Under the pieces are notes generated by a model. It saw only the letters and a program-made list of their open reading frames with translations, did no database searches and was not told where the DNA came from. Below, piece by piece: positions 1 to 6,639 of a DNA stretch of 6,639 nt; position 1 is the first letter of the stretch, and each line of letters begins with the position of its first letter. Location: contig CAAHDV010000081.1 of the NCBI GenBank assembly GCA_900770535.1, positions 1 to 6,639 on the forward strand. Direction: 5' to 3'. The position numbers were made by a program, and so were the translations under genes. Source of the stretch: Lachnospiraceae bacterium (GTDB lineage Bacteria > Bacillota > Clostridia > Lachnospirales > Lachnospiraceae).

Positions 1-7
1 TTACAAC

Positions 8-54
8 AAAAATGAGATAGGCAACCCCCTTCGGGGAAGTCTGTCTCATTTTTT
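8..54 (+). terminator. Intrinsic terminator-like hairpin upstream of the NRPS-like gene
   Basis: An A-rich arm at 8-20 (ending ATGAGATAG) pairs with 41-54 (CTGTCTCAT followed by T residues), with one G-T wobble. Inside it, CCCC and GGGG form a second short stem around a small CTTC-type loop. The 3' side runs into a T tract, and the 5' side has a matching A tract, so it could work in both directions. It most simply ends a gene lying to the left of the window. Only about 15 bases separate it from the start codon at 70, so it may instead, or also, act as an attenuator in the leader of the next gene. Confidence 0.85.
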
Positions 55-69
55 ATTTGGAGGAATCAT

Positions 70-3000
70 ATGATGCTTTACGAAAACACAAGAACTGTTT
101 ACGATCTGGTGCACAACGCGGCGGCAGAGCACGGAGACCGTGTGTTTTTACAATATGAAGAAAACGGAGAGGTTTTCCGTGTAACTTACAAAGAATTCGC
201 AGACGAGTGTGATGCCATCGCGGCCTGGGCCAGAGAGAAGCGCGCCCAGGTGGGCCATAAGTTAAAGGTGGGTATTCTTGGTGTAAGTAGCCATCATTAT
301 CTGGCAGTACTGCTTGGCGTGATGAGCGGCGGCGATACCGGCATTCCGCTGGACGTCCAGCTCAACGCGGAAAAGTTAGCAGACTGCTTAAACCGTTCCG
401 ATGTGGATGTGCTGTTTTACGACTGGGATTTCCATCCGCTGACCGAGGAAGTGAAGGAAACCTGCCCAGAAGTGGTGGAGTATATTTCCCTGCAGCATGG
501 AAAGCATGTGAACTGCTCCGATAAGATCTTAAAAGCCTATGCGGGACAGCGTGTGGAGTCCGACGCGAAGGCAGATGAATGCGCCATGATCCTCTTTACC
601 TCCGGCACCACCGGCCGGGGCAAGGGTGTGATGCTGTCCAATGGAAACCTCATGGACAACAATTTCTGCACCACCGACACAAACCATCCGGAAAATGAAA
701 TCTATTTAAATGTCCTGCCGATTCATCATGTTTTTTGCCTGAACGGCGATGTGTTTACGGTTATGCGCTACGGTGGAATCCTCTGTCTGAACCGGGACAT
801 GAAGAAGCTGGCGGAGCACATCTTACTGTTTGAGCCGACGGTCATCCGCATGGTTCCGATGATGGCCAAGACCCTCTACAACCGCATTGCCATTTTAAAC
901 CGTCAGCATCCGGAAATCCCGATCCGCAAGATCAAAGAGCAGGTGCTTGGCACCCGGCTTCACAAGATCATCAGCGGCGGCGGCTATCTGGCGCCGGAGC
1001 TGGCAGCGAACTATCAGCGCCTTGGCATTGCCATTGCCCAGGGCTACGGTATGTCAGAATGTTCCCCAAAGATTTCCTCTCCGGACTGGACGAGACCGGA
1101 TAAGATCGCCTCGGTGGGACGTATTGTAGACCGCTGTGAGGTGCGCATCGTGGACGGAGAAATTCAGGTCAAGAGTCCGTCTGTCATGATGGGATATTAT
1201 AAGGAACCGGACAAAACTGCGGAGGCCATCACGCCGGATGGCTGGCTCTGCACCGGCGATATCGGTCACGTGGATGAGGAGGGATTTTTGTACCTGACGG
1301 GGCGGAAAAAGAATCTCATTATCCTGAGCAATGGCGAGAACGTGGCACCGGAGGAACTGGAAAATCTGTTTGAGGATGAGCGCCTGATTGAGGATATTCT
1401 GGTGTACGGGGCAGACGATACCATCTGCGCAGAAGTATACCCGAACTTTAAGTATGCGGAGGCAGCAAATATCACGGATATTGAGGGAACTGTGACTCAG
1501 ATCATTAAGAAACATAATGGAGAACTGCCGACGTTCAAGCGCATTATGCGCAGCAGTATCCGCGAAGTCCCATTTGCGAAAACCTCATCCAGAAAAATTA
1601 TCCGCAACCAGTATCTGGAGGGGAAAAAGCAGGAAGAACAGAAGGAAAAGAATCTTCGCATGCCGGAAACAGCGCTTCAGAAACAGATTTATGAGTGCAT
1701 TGCGGCTGTGCTGGGACACCGCCGGTTCGGTATTGATACGGAGCTTTACGAGGCAGGACTGGACTCTCTGGGAAGTGTTCTTCTGCTGACAGACCTGTAC
1801 CAGATCTTAAAGATTTCCATGACGTTAGACGACTTATTACAGCATGCGTCGGTGCTGAAGCTGGAGGCATTTGCGCTGGCGGGTGCTGGTGAAAATAAGG
1901 TGGATTACACGGTCCGTCCGGTGTATCCGTTAACCAATCTGCAGCTTTATTTTGCCTATGTGATGCGGGGCAATACCACGGCAAACCTGCCGTTTTTTTA
2001 CCGGCTCGATGAACGCACGGACCTGCGGCGCCTGAAATTCGCGGTGGAGCAGTTATTCGAGGTGCACCCGGAGTTAAAGGCCATCATCCAGATGGCAGAG
2101 GGCCGTTACCAGATCTTTCGCGATGATAAACGGAAAATTGACATTCCGATTGTGAAATTAAGTGATGCGCAGTGGGCAGAGACCAGAAAAGGGCTTTTAT
2201 ATCCGTATCTTTACGGAGAAGGGGAAAACCTGTTCCATATTGGCATTTATGAGACGGATTCCGCTAATTATTTCTTCTTTGATATTGCCCATATCATGGG
2301 AGACGGTATGACCATGAATGTGCTGTTTGAGGATTTAAACCAGCTCTATCTTGGCAAGGCGGTGGAGCCGGAAACCTATACATTTTATGAATATATTTTG
2401 GATGAAAAAGACCGTGACGCAAGGGGCCTGCGCACCAAAAATGAGGCGTATTTCCAGGGTCTGATGAAAGACTTTAAGGTGCGAAAGAGTATCCTGACCC
2501 GGAAGGACTGCTATAGTCTGGAGCATGGTGTGAATGCGGTATTAAAGGACCGGTTTGAGACCCTGAACCGTCGCAATGTAACGGCCTTCTGCCGGAAATA
2601 CGGCGTGTCTGAGAATGTATTTTTTCTGACTGCATACAACTTAAGCATCGGCATTTTCAGCGGGGAAAAGGACACGGTTTCCTCCTCCATCCACAGTGGA
2701 AGAACCGACAGCCGCTGGAACCGTCTGGCAGGACCGCTGTTTCTGACCTATTTTTTCCGCTGCACGGAAACCACGGATCAGACCGTGCCGGAGCTTCTGA
2801 AAGCGAATGGAAAGCAGATCATGGACACCATGCGCTGTTACATATCCAATCTTCATGCCGATGAGATGTTCTTCCAGTATCAGGGAGATATCTTAAACAT
2901 CGATGCCATCGGAGGGTATCCGGCCGAGCGCCAGCATATCCAGCTGGATGCCCTGCCATTCCATCTGCAGGTGTTTACCGATGAGCGGGGATACTACTAT

Positions 3001-3681
3001 GAACTGCGCTACTGGGAGAATCGGTTTGACGCTGCACAGTTAAGGAATTTCATGATCGTGATGGAGTCCCTGATGGACGCCATGCAGGAGGAAACACTGG
3101 TGCGCCGCGTAAACCGCCATCTGCCGGAGAAGCTGTTTCCGCTGCATTACACGATAGGCGTGGAAGCACTCAACCAGGCGGCGAAGGACCAGCTGGTGAG
3201 CGGTACCGGGGGCAGCGAAACAATCAAAGTCAAAGTATATGTCTTTGATGAGAACTGCAAAAAGAAGCCATTTGGCGCCTGGGGCAGGCTGTATGTGATG
3301 GATCATAAGCCGGCAAAATACCTGGATGAGATTACCAATCCCTATGGCCCGGGAACCCTTTACGACACCGGACGGACCGCAAGAATCCTGCCGGACGGTT
3401 CCCTGGATTTTCTGGAACAGGGCGGCAGAACCATCATGCAGGAGGGCATCATGGGACGCCAGTTCCATGATCTGTACCAGCTGGAAACGGTACTGAAACA
3501 GGTGCCGGGTGTAGAAGAAGCTGCGGCTTATGTGCGCTATACAGAAGGTAATAAGCTGGTACTGACCGCGGAAGTGAAGGGCGCGATGGCGCAGGATGCG
3601 GACGCACTGAAGGCGTATGTAGAAGCACAGTGCGGCAAAGCCCATGTGCCGGAGATTCTCTGGAAGCCTTCTAATATTTAG
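70..3681 (+). CDS. NRPS-like protein: acyl-CoA-synthetase-like adenylation, carrier, condensation and partial second adenylation domain
   Basis: This 1203-residue protein probably activates a carboxylic acid as an acyl-adenylate, loads it on its own carrier domain and passes it to an acceptor by the condensation domain; substrate and product are unknown. Domains in order: adenylation, about 10-530, with P-loop FTSGTTGRGKG (176-186), GYGMSE (325-330), TGD (395-397), TGRKKNLI (410-417) and a candidate catalytic Lys509 in SSRKIIR. The TGRKK...SNGENVAPEE stretch resembles long-chain acyl-CoA synthetases more than amino-acid NRPS domains. Carrier domain, about 535-605, with GLDSL and pantetheine Ser566. 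Condensation-type domain, about 617-1020, with AHIMGDG (740-746) in place of HHxxxDG, and GRTD at 877-880. Residues about 1054-1203 resemble only the A6-A9 end of a second adenylation domain. No release domain is present, so a partner enzyme is expected. GGAGG at 59-63 lies 6 bases from ATG 70 and 9 from ATG 73; either could be used. A terminator follows 26 bases after the stop. Confidence 0.9.
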   Translation: MMLYENTRTVYDLVHNAAAEHGDRVFLQYEENGEVFRVTYKEFADECDAIAAWAREKRAQVGHKLKVGILGVSSHHYLAVLLGVMSGGDTGIPLDVQLNAEKLADCLNRSDVDVLFYDWDFHPLTEEVKETCPEVVEYISLQHGKHVNCSDKILKAYAGQRVESDAKADECAMILFTSGTTGRGKGVMLSNGNLMDNNFCTTDTNHPENEIYLNVLPIHHVFCLNGDVFTVMRYGGILCLNRDMKKLAEHILLFEPTVIRMVPMMAKTLYNRIAILNRQHPEIPIRKIKEQVLGTRLHKIISGGGYLAPELAANYQRLGIAIAQGYGMSECSPKISSPDWTRPDKIASVGRIVDRCEVRIVDGEIQVKSPSVMMGYYKEPDKTAEAITPDGWLCTGDIGHVDEEGFLYLTGRKKNLIILSNGENVAPEELENLFEDERLIEDILVYGADDTICAEVYPNFKYAEAANITDIEGTVTQIIKKHNGELPTFKRIMRSSIREVPFAKTSSRKIIRNQYLEGKKQEEQKEKNLRMPETALQKQIYECIAAVLGHRRFGIDTELYEAGLDSLGSVLLLTDLYQILKISMTLDDLLQHASVLKLEAFALAGAGENKVDYTVRPVYPLTNLQLYFAYVMRGNTTANLPFFYRLDERTDLRRLKFAVEQLFEVHPELKAIIQMAEGRYQIFRDDKRKIDIPIVKLSDAQWAETRKGLLYPYLYGEGENLFHIGIYETDSANYFFFDIAHIMGDGMTMNVLFEDLNQLYLGKAVEPETYTFYEYILDEKDRDARGLRTKNEAYFQGLMKDFKVRKSILTRKDCYSLEHGVNAVLKDRFETLNRRNVTAFCRKYGVSENVFFLTAYNLSIGIFSGEKDTVSSSIHSGRTDSRWNRLAGPLFLTYFFRCTETTDQTVPELLKANGKQIMDTMRCYISNLHADEMFFQYQGDILNIDAIGGYPAERQHIQLDALPFHLQVFTDERGYYYELRYWENRFDAAQLRNFMIVMESLMDAMQEETLVRRVNRHLPEKLFPLHYTIGVEALNQAAKDQLVSGTGGSETIKVKVYVFDENCKKKPFGAWGRLYVMDHKPAKYLDEITNPYGPGTLYDTGRTARILPDGSLDFLEQGGRTIMQEGIMGRQFHDLYQLETVLKQVPGVEEAAAYVRYTEGNKLVLTAEVKGAMAQDADALKAYVEAQCGKAHVPEILWKPSNI

Positions 3682-3707
3682 TGATTTCATAAGAAAACCT
3701 TATTGAG

Positions 3708-3750
3708 AAAAAATATCCGGACTGCCTCTTGACAGATCCGGATATTTTTT
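3708..3750 (+). terminator. Intrinsic terminator of the NRPS-like gene
   Basis: A perfect 14-bp inverted repeat pairs 3708-3721 (AAAAAATATCCGGA) with 3737-3750 (TCCGGATATTTTTT). A short CTG/CAG extension (3722-3724 with 3733-3735) adds to the stem around one bulged base. The stem ends in six T residues. It starts 26 bases after the stop codon of the upstream gene. The A tract on the 5' side means it could also stop transcription from the opposite direction. Its loop carries the -35 box of the next promoter. Confidence 0.92.
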
Positions 3751-3757
3751 CTATACT
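3729..3757 (+). promoter_or_regulatory. Sigma-A promoter of csoR
   Basis: TTGACA at 3729-3734 and TATACT at 3752-3757 are separated by exactly 17 bases, a near-perfect housekeeping promoter. The start of transcription is expected near 3763-3765, just inside the CsoR operator. This gives a leader of roughly 90 bases before the csoR start at 3853. The -35 box sits in the loop of the preceding terminator, and the -10 box lies just after its T tract. The start site is predicted from spacing alone. Confidence 0.88.
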
Positions 3758-3759
3758 CA

Positions 3760-3780
3760 ATATACCCTATGGGGGTATAT
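3760..3780 (+). promoter_or_regulatory. Copper-type CsoR operator
   Basis: ATATACCC (3760-3767) and GGGTATAT (3773-3780) are perfect inverted arms around a 5-base spacer TATGG. The TACCC...GGGGTA core is the pattern known for copper-responsive CsoR operators such as that in front of copZA in Bacillus subtilis. It begins two bases after the -10 box and covers the predicted transcription start, so bound CsoR would block initiation. The gene encoding the likely ligand follows directly, which points to autoregulation relieved by Cu(I). Binding itself is inferred. Confidence 0.88.
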
Positions 3781-3837
3781 GAAGGCAAAAACAAAATAGT
3801 GTCGGAAGCAGAACTCCCGGGAGAACATCGTTTTACA

Positions 3838-3846
3838 GAAAGGTGG
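3838..3846 (+). promoter_or_regulatory. Ribosome binding site that sets the csoR start
   Basis: GAAAGGTGG lies about 6 bases before ATG 3853. An in-frame ATG further upstream at 3769 lies inside the operator, only a few bases after the predicted transcription start and without room for a ribosome binding site. The site at 3838-3846 therefore decides for the shorter protein. Confidence 0.75.
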
Positions 3847-3852
3847 AATTGC

Positions 3853-4248
3853 ATGGAGCATAGAGATAAAAAGGAATGCTGCTGTGGAACGGCAGAGCGT
3901 ACTGAAGCAGCGAAGCCAGATGCTGCAGAGGAAAAAGCAGAGCACACGGAGAAGAAGCCGTGCTGCTGTCATAAGAAAAAAGAGCGCTCCGAGAAGGAGT
4001 ACAAAGACCTGATCCACCGCTTAAACCGCATTGAAGGGCAGATCCGGGGAATCCGCAACATGGTAGAGCAGGATGCTTACTGTCCGGATATCCTCATTCA
4101 GGTGGCTGCGGCCAACGCGGCGCTCAACAGCTTCAACAAGGTGCTTCTGGGGAATCATTTGAAGACCTGTGTGGCAAACGATATCCGTGAGGGCCATGAC
4201 GAGACCATCGATGAGTTATTGAAGGTATTGCAGAGACTGATGAAGTAA
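3853..4248 (+). CDS. csoR: CsoR-family copper-sensing transcriptional repressor
   Basis: This 131-residue all-helical repressor binds DNA without a classical helix-turn-helix and leaves the operator when it binds Cu(I). The core, about 46-131, carries LNRIEGQIRGI (57-67), typical of the family. The Cu(I) ligands are all present: Cys77 in AYCPDIL, His102 and Cys106 in NHLKTC. Their spacing (25 and then 4) equals that of Cys36, His61 and Cys65 in Mycobacterium tuberculosis CsoR, favouring copper over the formaldehyde (FrmR) or nickel (RcnR) branches. The first 45 residues are an unusual charged, probably disordered extension with CCC at 9-11 and CCCH at 37-40. ATG 3853 was chosen for its ribosome binding site and because the upstream ATG 3769 lies in the operator. 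A CsoR box overlaps its promoter and copA follows after 167 bases, so it likely controls both. Confidence 0.94.
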   Translation: MEHRDKKECCCGTAERTEAAKPDAAEEKAEHTEKKPCCCHKKKERSEKEYKDLIHRLNRIEGQIRGIRNMVEQDAYCPDILIQVAAANAALNSFNKVLLGNHLKTCVANDIREGHDETIDELLKVLQRLMK

Positions 4249-4415
4249 AGTGAGAACCTTTGCTGGCCACGACACAGAAAGCAAGTGGTAGTGAGGAGAG
4301 ATTTCGAAGCTATGGGCGGCGGATAAGAAAGCAGTATTCCGGGCATGGTAAAGAAGAATGCAATTGGGAAGAAGCAGTTGCAGGGGGAATCGAAAAAGGA
4401 GGAAACGACAACAAG
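4249..4415 (+). other. Purine-rich gap between csoR and copA
   Basis: This 167-base stretch holds no convincing gene. The + strand is rich in A and G, especially from 4280 on. I see no T-tract terminator and no good sigma-A promoter, so copA is probably transcribed by readthrough from the csoR promoter. A weak imperfect hairpin can be drawn between 4256-4264 and 4280-4289. No second CsoR box is visible. No CxxC-bearing reading frame suggestive of a copZ remnant was found. Confidence 0.6.
4396..4402 (+). promoter_or_regulatory. Ribosome binding site of copA with long spacing
   Basis: AAGGAGG is a full-strength site, but 13 bases separate it from ATG 4416, longer than the usual 5-9. No ATG, GTG or TTG in the copA frame lies between it and 4416. 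The HMA domain begins directly after this ATG, so the start itself is secure. Confidence 0.7.
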
Positions 4416-6639
4416 ATGGAACAGTATACAGTTACCGGCATGAGCTGCGCGGCCTGCAGCAGCCGTGTGGAAAAAGCGGTTTCCAAGGTGCCGGGCGTTA
4501 CATCCTGCTCGGTCAGCCTGCTGACCAATTCCATGGGTGTGGAAGGCACGGCGTCATCCGCTGATATCATCAAGGCAGTGCAGGATGCCGGATATGGTGC
4601 GTCCGTAAAGGGCGCAGGAAAAGCGGGCAGTGTGCAGGCACAGTCCTTAGATGCGGAGGAAGCGTTAAAGGACCATGAGACTCCGGTCTTAAAGCGCAGA
4701 CTCTGGTATTCCGTTGGATTTTTGATCGTTCTCATGTATTTTTCCATGGGACATATGATGTGGGGCTGGCCGCTTCCGGCATTCTTTGACGGAAACCATG
4801 TGGCTATGGGCCTGATCCAGCTGATCTTAACGGCCATCGTTATGGTCATCAACCAGAAGTTCTTTATCAGCGGATTTAAGAGCCTGTGGCACAAGGCTCC
4901 GAACATGGATACCCTGGTAGCCCTTGGTTCCATGGCGGCATTTGTCTACAGCACCTACGCGCTGTTTGCCATGACCGATGCCCAGGTGAAAGGCAATGCG
5001 GATGCCGTTATGAGCTACATGCATGAGTTTTACTTTGAGTCCGCAGCCATGATCTTAACCCTTATTACGGTGGGCAAGATGCTGGAGGCGCGCTCCAAAG
5101 GAAAGACTACCGACGCGTTAAAGAGCCTCATGAAGCTGGCTCCGAAGACTGCGGTTGTGGTGCGTGACGGCGAAGAAGTGACCGTTGGCATCGAGCAGGT
5201 ACAGAAAGGTGATGTATTCGTGGTCCGCCCGGGTGAAAATATCCCGGTGGATGGCGTGGTATTAGAAGGAAGCAGTGCTGTGAACGAGGCGGCCCTCACC
5301 GGTGAGAGCATTCCGGTGGATAAGCCTGTGGGCGACAGCGTTTCTGCCGCAACGGTGAACCAGTCCGGCTTCATCCGCTGCGAGGCCACCAGAGTTGGAG
5401 AAGATACAACCCTGTCCCAGATCATCCAGATGGTCAGCGATGCGGCTGCTACCAAGGCACCAATCGCGAAAGTAGCCGATAAGGTATCTGGCGTATTTGT
5501 TCCGACGGTTATCACCATTGCGGTCATCACAACCATTGTATGGCTGCTGGCAGGCCAGAGCGTTGGTTTTGCGCTGGCAAGGGGTATTTCTGTTCTGGTC
5601 ATCAGCTGTCCGTGCGCACTGGGCCTGGCAACTCCGGTTGCCATTATGGTGGGCAACGGCATGGGCGCAAAGCACGGCATTATGTTTAAGACCGCGGTTT
5701 CCTTAGAGGAGGCCGGCAAGATGGATATTGTGGCACTGGATAAGACCGGTACCATCACCAGCGGCGAGCCGAAGGTAACCGATATCATCCTTGCGGAAGC
5801 AAAGAGCGAGCGGGAACTTCTGGCACTGGCCTACACCCTGGAGAAAAAGAGTGAGCATCCGCTGGCCCGCGCCATCAACGAGCGCGCCCAGGCAGACGGC
5901 ATTACCGCCGGTGCGGTGGATGACTTTGCGGCACTTCCGGGTAACGGACTTTCCGGCATTTACGAGGGCAGCGAGCTCTGCGGCGGAAACGCGAACTTTA
6001 TCAGCAGCGTTGCAGCCGTGGCAGATGAGATCCGCGTGAAAGCAGAACAGCTTGCGGAGCAGGGAAAGACCCCGCTGTATTTCAGCCGTGACGGAAAGCT
6101 TCTCGGTATTGTTGCGGTGGCGGATGTTATTAAGGAAGACAGCCCGCGCGCCGTCAAAGAACTGCAGAACATGGGCATCCGCGTAGTGATGCTGACTGGA
6201 GATAACGAGCGCACCGCGAAAGCCATTGGCGCTCAGGCTGGTGTGGACGAGGTCATCGCAGGCGTGCTTCCGGAAGGAAAAGAGAGCGTGATTCGTTCCC
6301 TGAAAGAGCAGGGCAAGGTAGCCATGGTCGGTGACGGCATCAACGATGCTCCGGCCCTGACCCGTGCGGATATCGGCATTGCCATCGGCGCAGGAACCGA
6401 TATTGCCATTGACGCAGCCGATGTGGTTCTGATGAAGAGCCGTTTAAGCGATGTTCCGGCAGCCATCCGGTTAAGCCGCGCAACACTTCGCAACATCCAT
6501 GAGAACCTGTTCTGGCCATTTTTCTACAACGTGATCGGTATTCCGTTAGCAGCCGGAATCTGGTATCCGCTGTTTGGACTGAAGTTAAATCCGATGTTCG
6601 GCGCGGCAGCCATGAGCCTTTCCAGCTTCTGCGTGGTAA
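4416..6639 (+). CDS. copA: Cu(+)-exporting P1B-type ATPase, 3' end cut by the window
   Basis: This membrane pump uses ATP to export Cu(I) from the cytoplasm. The window shows 741 complete residues. One N-terminal HMA metal-binding domain (about 2-66) carries CAAC at 11-14. Membrane helices follow at about 97-115 (with a Met-rich MYFSMGHMM, 107-115), 129-149, 164-186 and 207-226. The actuator has TGES at 295-298. After a helix at about 360-380 comes the helix with the copper-site CPC (398-400). The catalytic domain shows DKTGT (442-446, phosphorylated Asp442), the His481-Pro482 signature, TGDN (594-597) and GDGIND (639-644). Tyr704-Asn705 lie in helix 7 and MSLSS (733-737) in helix 8. CPC with YN and MxxSS is the P1B-1, Cu(+) pattern. 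The frame is still open at 6639; the final TAA is out of frame. A short C-terminal tail, or more if a second HMA exists, is missing. Confidence 0.96.
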   Translation, partial: MEQYTVTGMSCAACSSRVEKAVSKVPGVTSCSVSLLTNSMGVEGTASSADIIKAVQDAGYGASVKGAGKAGSVQAQSLDAEEALKDHETPVLKRRLWYSVGFLIVLMYFSMGHMMWGWPLPAFFDGNHVAMGLIQLILTAIVMVINQKFFISGFKSLWHKAPNMDTLVALGSMAAFVYSTYALFAMTDAQVKGNADAVMSYMHEFYFESAAMILTLITVGKMLEARSKGKTTDALKSLMKLAPKTAVVVRDGEEVTVGIEQVQKGDVFVVRPGENIPVDGVVLEGSSAVNEAALTGESIPVDKPVGDSVSAATVNQSGFIRCEATRVGEDTTLSQIIQMVSDAAATKAPIAKVADKVSGVFVPTVITIAVITTIVWLLAGQSVGFALARGISVLVISCPCALGLATPVAIMVGNGMGAKHGIMFKTAVSLEEAGKMDIVALDKTGTITSGEPKVTDIILAEAKSERELLALAYTLEKKSEHPLARAINERAQADGITAGAVDDFAALPGNGLSGIYEGSELCGGNANFISSVAAVADEIRVKAEQLAEQGKTPLYFSRDGKLLGIVAVADVIKEDSPRAVKELQNMGIRVVMLTGDNERTAKAIGAQAGVDEVIAGVLPEGKESVIRSLKEQGKVAMVGDGINDAPALTRADIGIAIGAGTDIAIDAADVVLMKSRLSDVPAAIRLSRATLRNIHENLFWPFFYNVIGIPLAAGIWYPLFGLKLNPMFGAAAMSLSSFCVV

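Noticed and set aside
3040..3690. 216-residue open frame on the - strand at the end of the NRPS-like gene
   Set aside because: It lies antisense to an intact coding region and has no recognisable motif, so it is taken as a shadow.
3769..3852. Longer csoR reading frame starting at ATG 3769, adding 28 residues
   Set aside because: The ATG lies inside the CsoR operator and only a few bases after the predicted transcription start, with no ribosome binding site; ATG 3853 has a good one.
4256..4289. Imperfect hairpin after csoR considered as a terminator
   Set aside because: The stem is short with a bulge and a long loop, and no T tract follows.
4312..4326. Mini-frame MGGG-stop behind an AGGAGAG in the csoR-copA gap
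   Set aside because: Only four codons long; nothing separates it from chance.
4345..4443. Small frame of 32 residues beginning with MVKKN that overlaps the copA start
   Set aside because: No ribosome binding site precedes it, and its lysine-rich sequence follows simply from the purine-rich spacer.
5030..5788. 252-residue open frame on the - strand inside copA
   Set aside because: It is antisense to a fully conserved ATPase frame with all catalytic motifs; its composition looks like a shadow and it shows no recognisable domain.
6637..6639. TAA at the very end of the window as the copA stop
   Set aside because: It is out of the copA frame, which reads GTG GTA A there; the gene continues past the window.
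70..6639. NRPS-like gene and copper genes as one copper-binding metabolite (chalkophore-like) system
   Set aside because: A strong terminator separates them, the CsoR box serves only the downstream unit, and no chalkophore enzyme is visible; adjacency alone is not enough.

Overview
The window looks like a piece of a low-to-moderate GC Firmicutes genome, most likely a gut-type Clostridia (Lachnospiraceae-like). The basis is the strong AGGAGG-type ribosome binding sites, a near-consensus sigma-A promoter, A/T-flanked intrinsic terminators, base composition near half GC, and the protein style of the CsoR/CopA pair. The genus is inferred from general resemblance, not from a database match. All recognisable genes lie on the + strand.

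Layout: (1) Positions 1-69 hold a strong intrinsic-terminator-like hairpin, followed almost immediately by a ribosome binding site. (2) Positions 70-3681 encode a 1203-residue NRPS-like protein. It has an acyl-CoA-synthetase-like adenylation domain, a carrier domain with its phosphopantetheine serine, a condensation-type domain, and a C-terminal piece that resembles only the last part (A6-A9) of a second adenylation domain. No thioesterase or reductase release domain is seen. (3) Positions 3682-3852 hold the terminator of that gene. Its loop contains the -35 box of the next promoter. That promoter is followed by a palindromic copper-type CsoR operator over the predicted transcription start. 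(4) Positions 3853-4248 encode a CsoR-family copper-sensing repressor with an unusual N-terminal extension carrying two Cys-Cys-Cys clusters. (5) Positions 4249-4415 are a purine-rich untranslated gap. (6) From 4416 to the window edge runs a CopA-type Cu(+)-exporting P1B-ATPase, cut off close to its C-terminus.

How the genes work together: csoR and copA form a classical copper-detoxification unit. Apo-CsoR would sit on the operator and block its own promoter. Cu(I) binding would release it, so csoR and (by readthrough) copA are expressed and CopA pumps Cu(I) out. No copZ chaperone gene is present in the window. The NRPS-like gene is insulated from the copper unit by its own terminator, and nothing visible links it functionally to copper. 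The most notable points are the truncated second adenylation domain, the nesting of terminator, promoter and operator at 3708-3780, and the duplicated Cys cluster in CsoR. I see no mobile element, CRISPR array, tRNA or rRNA.
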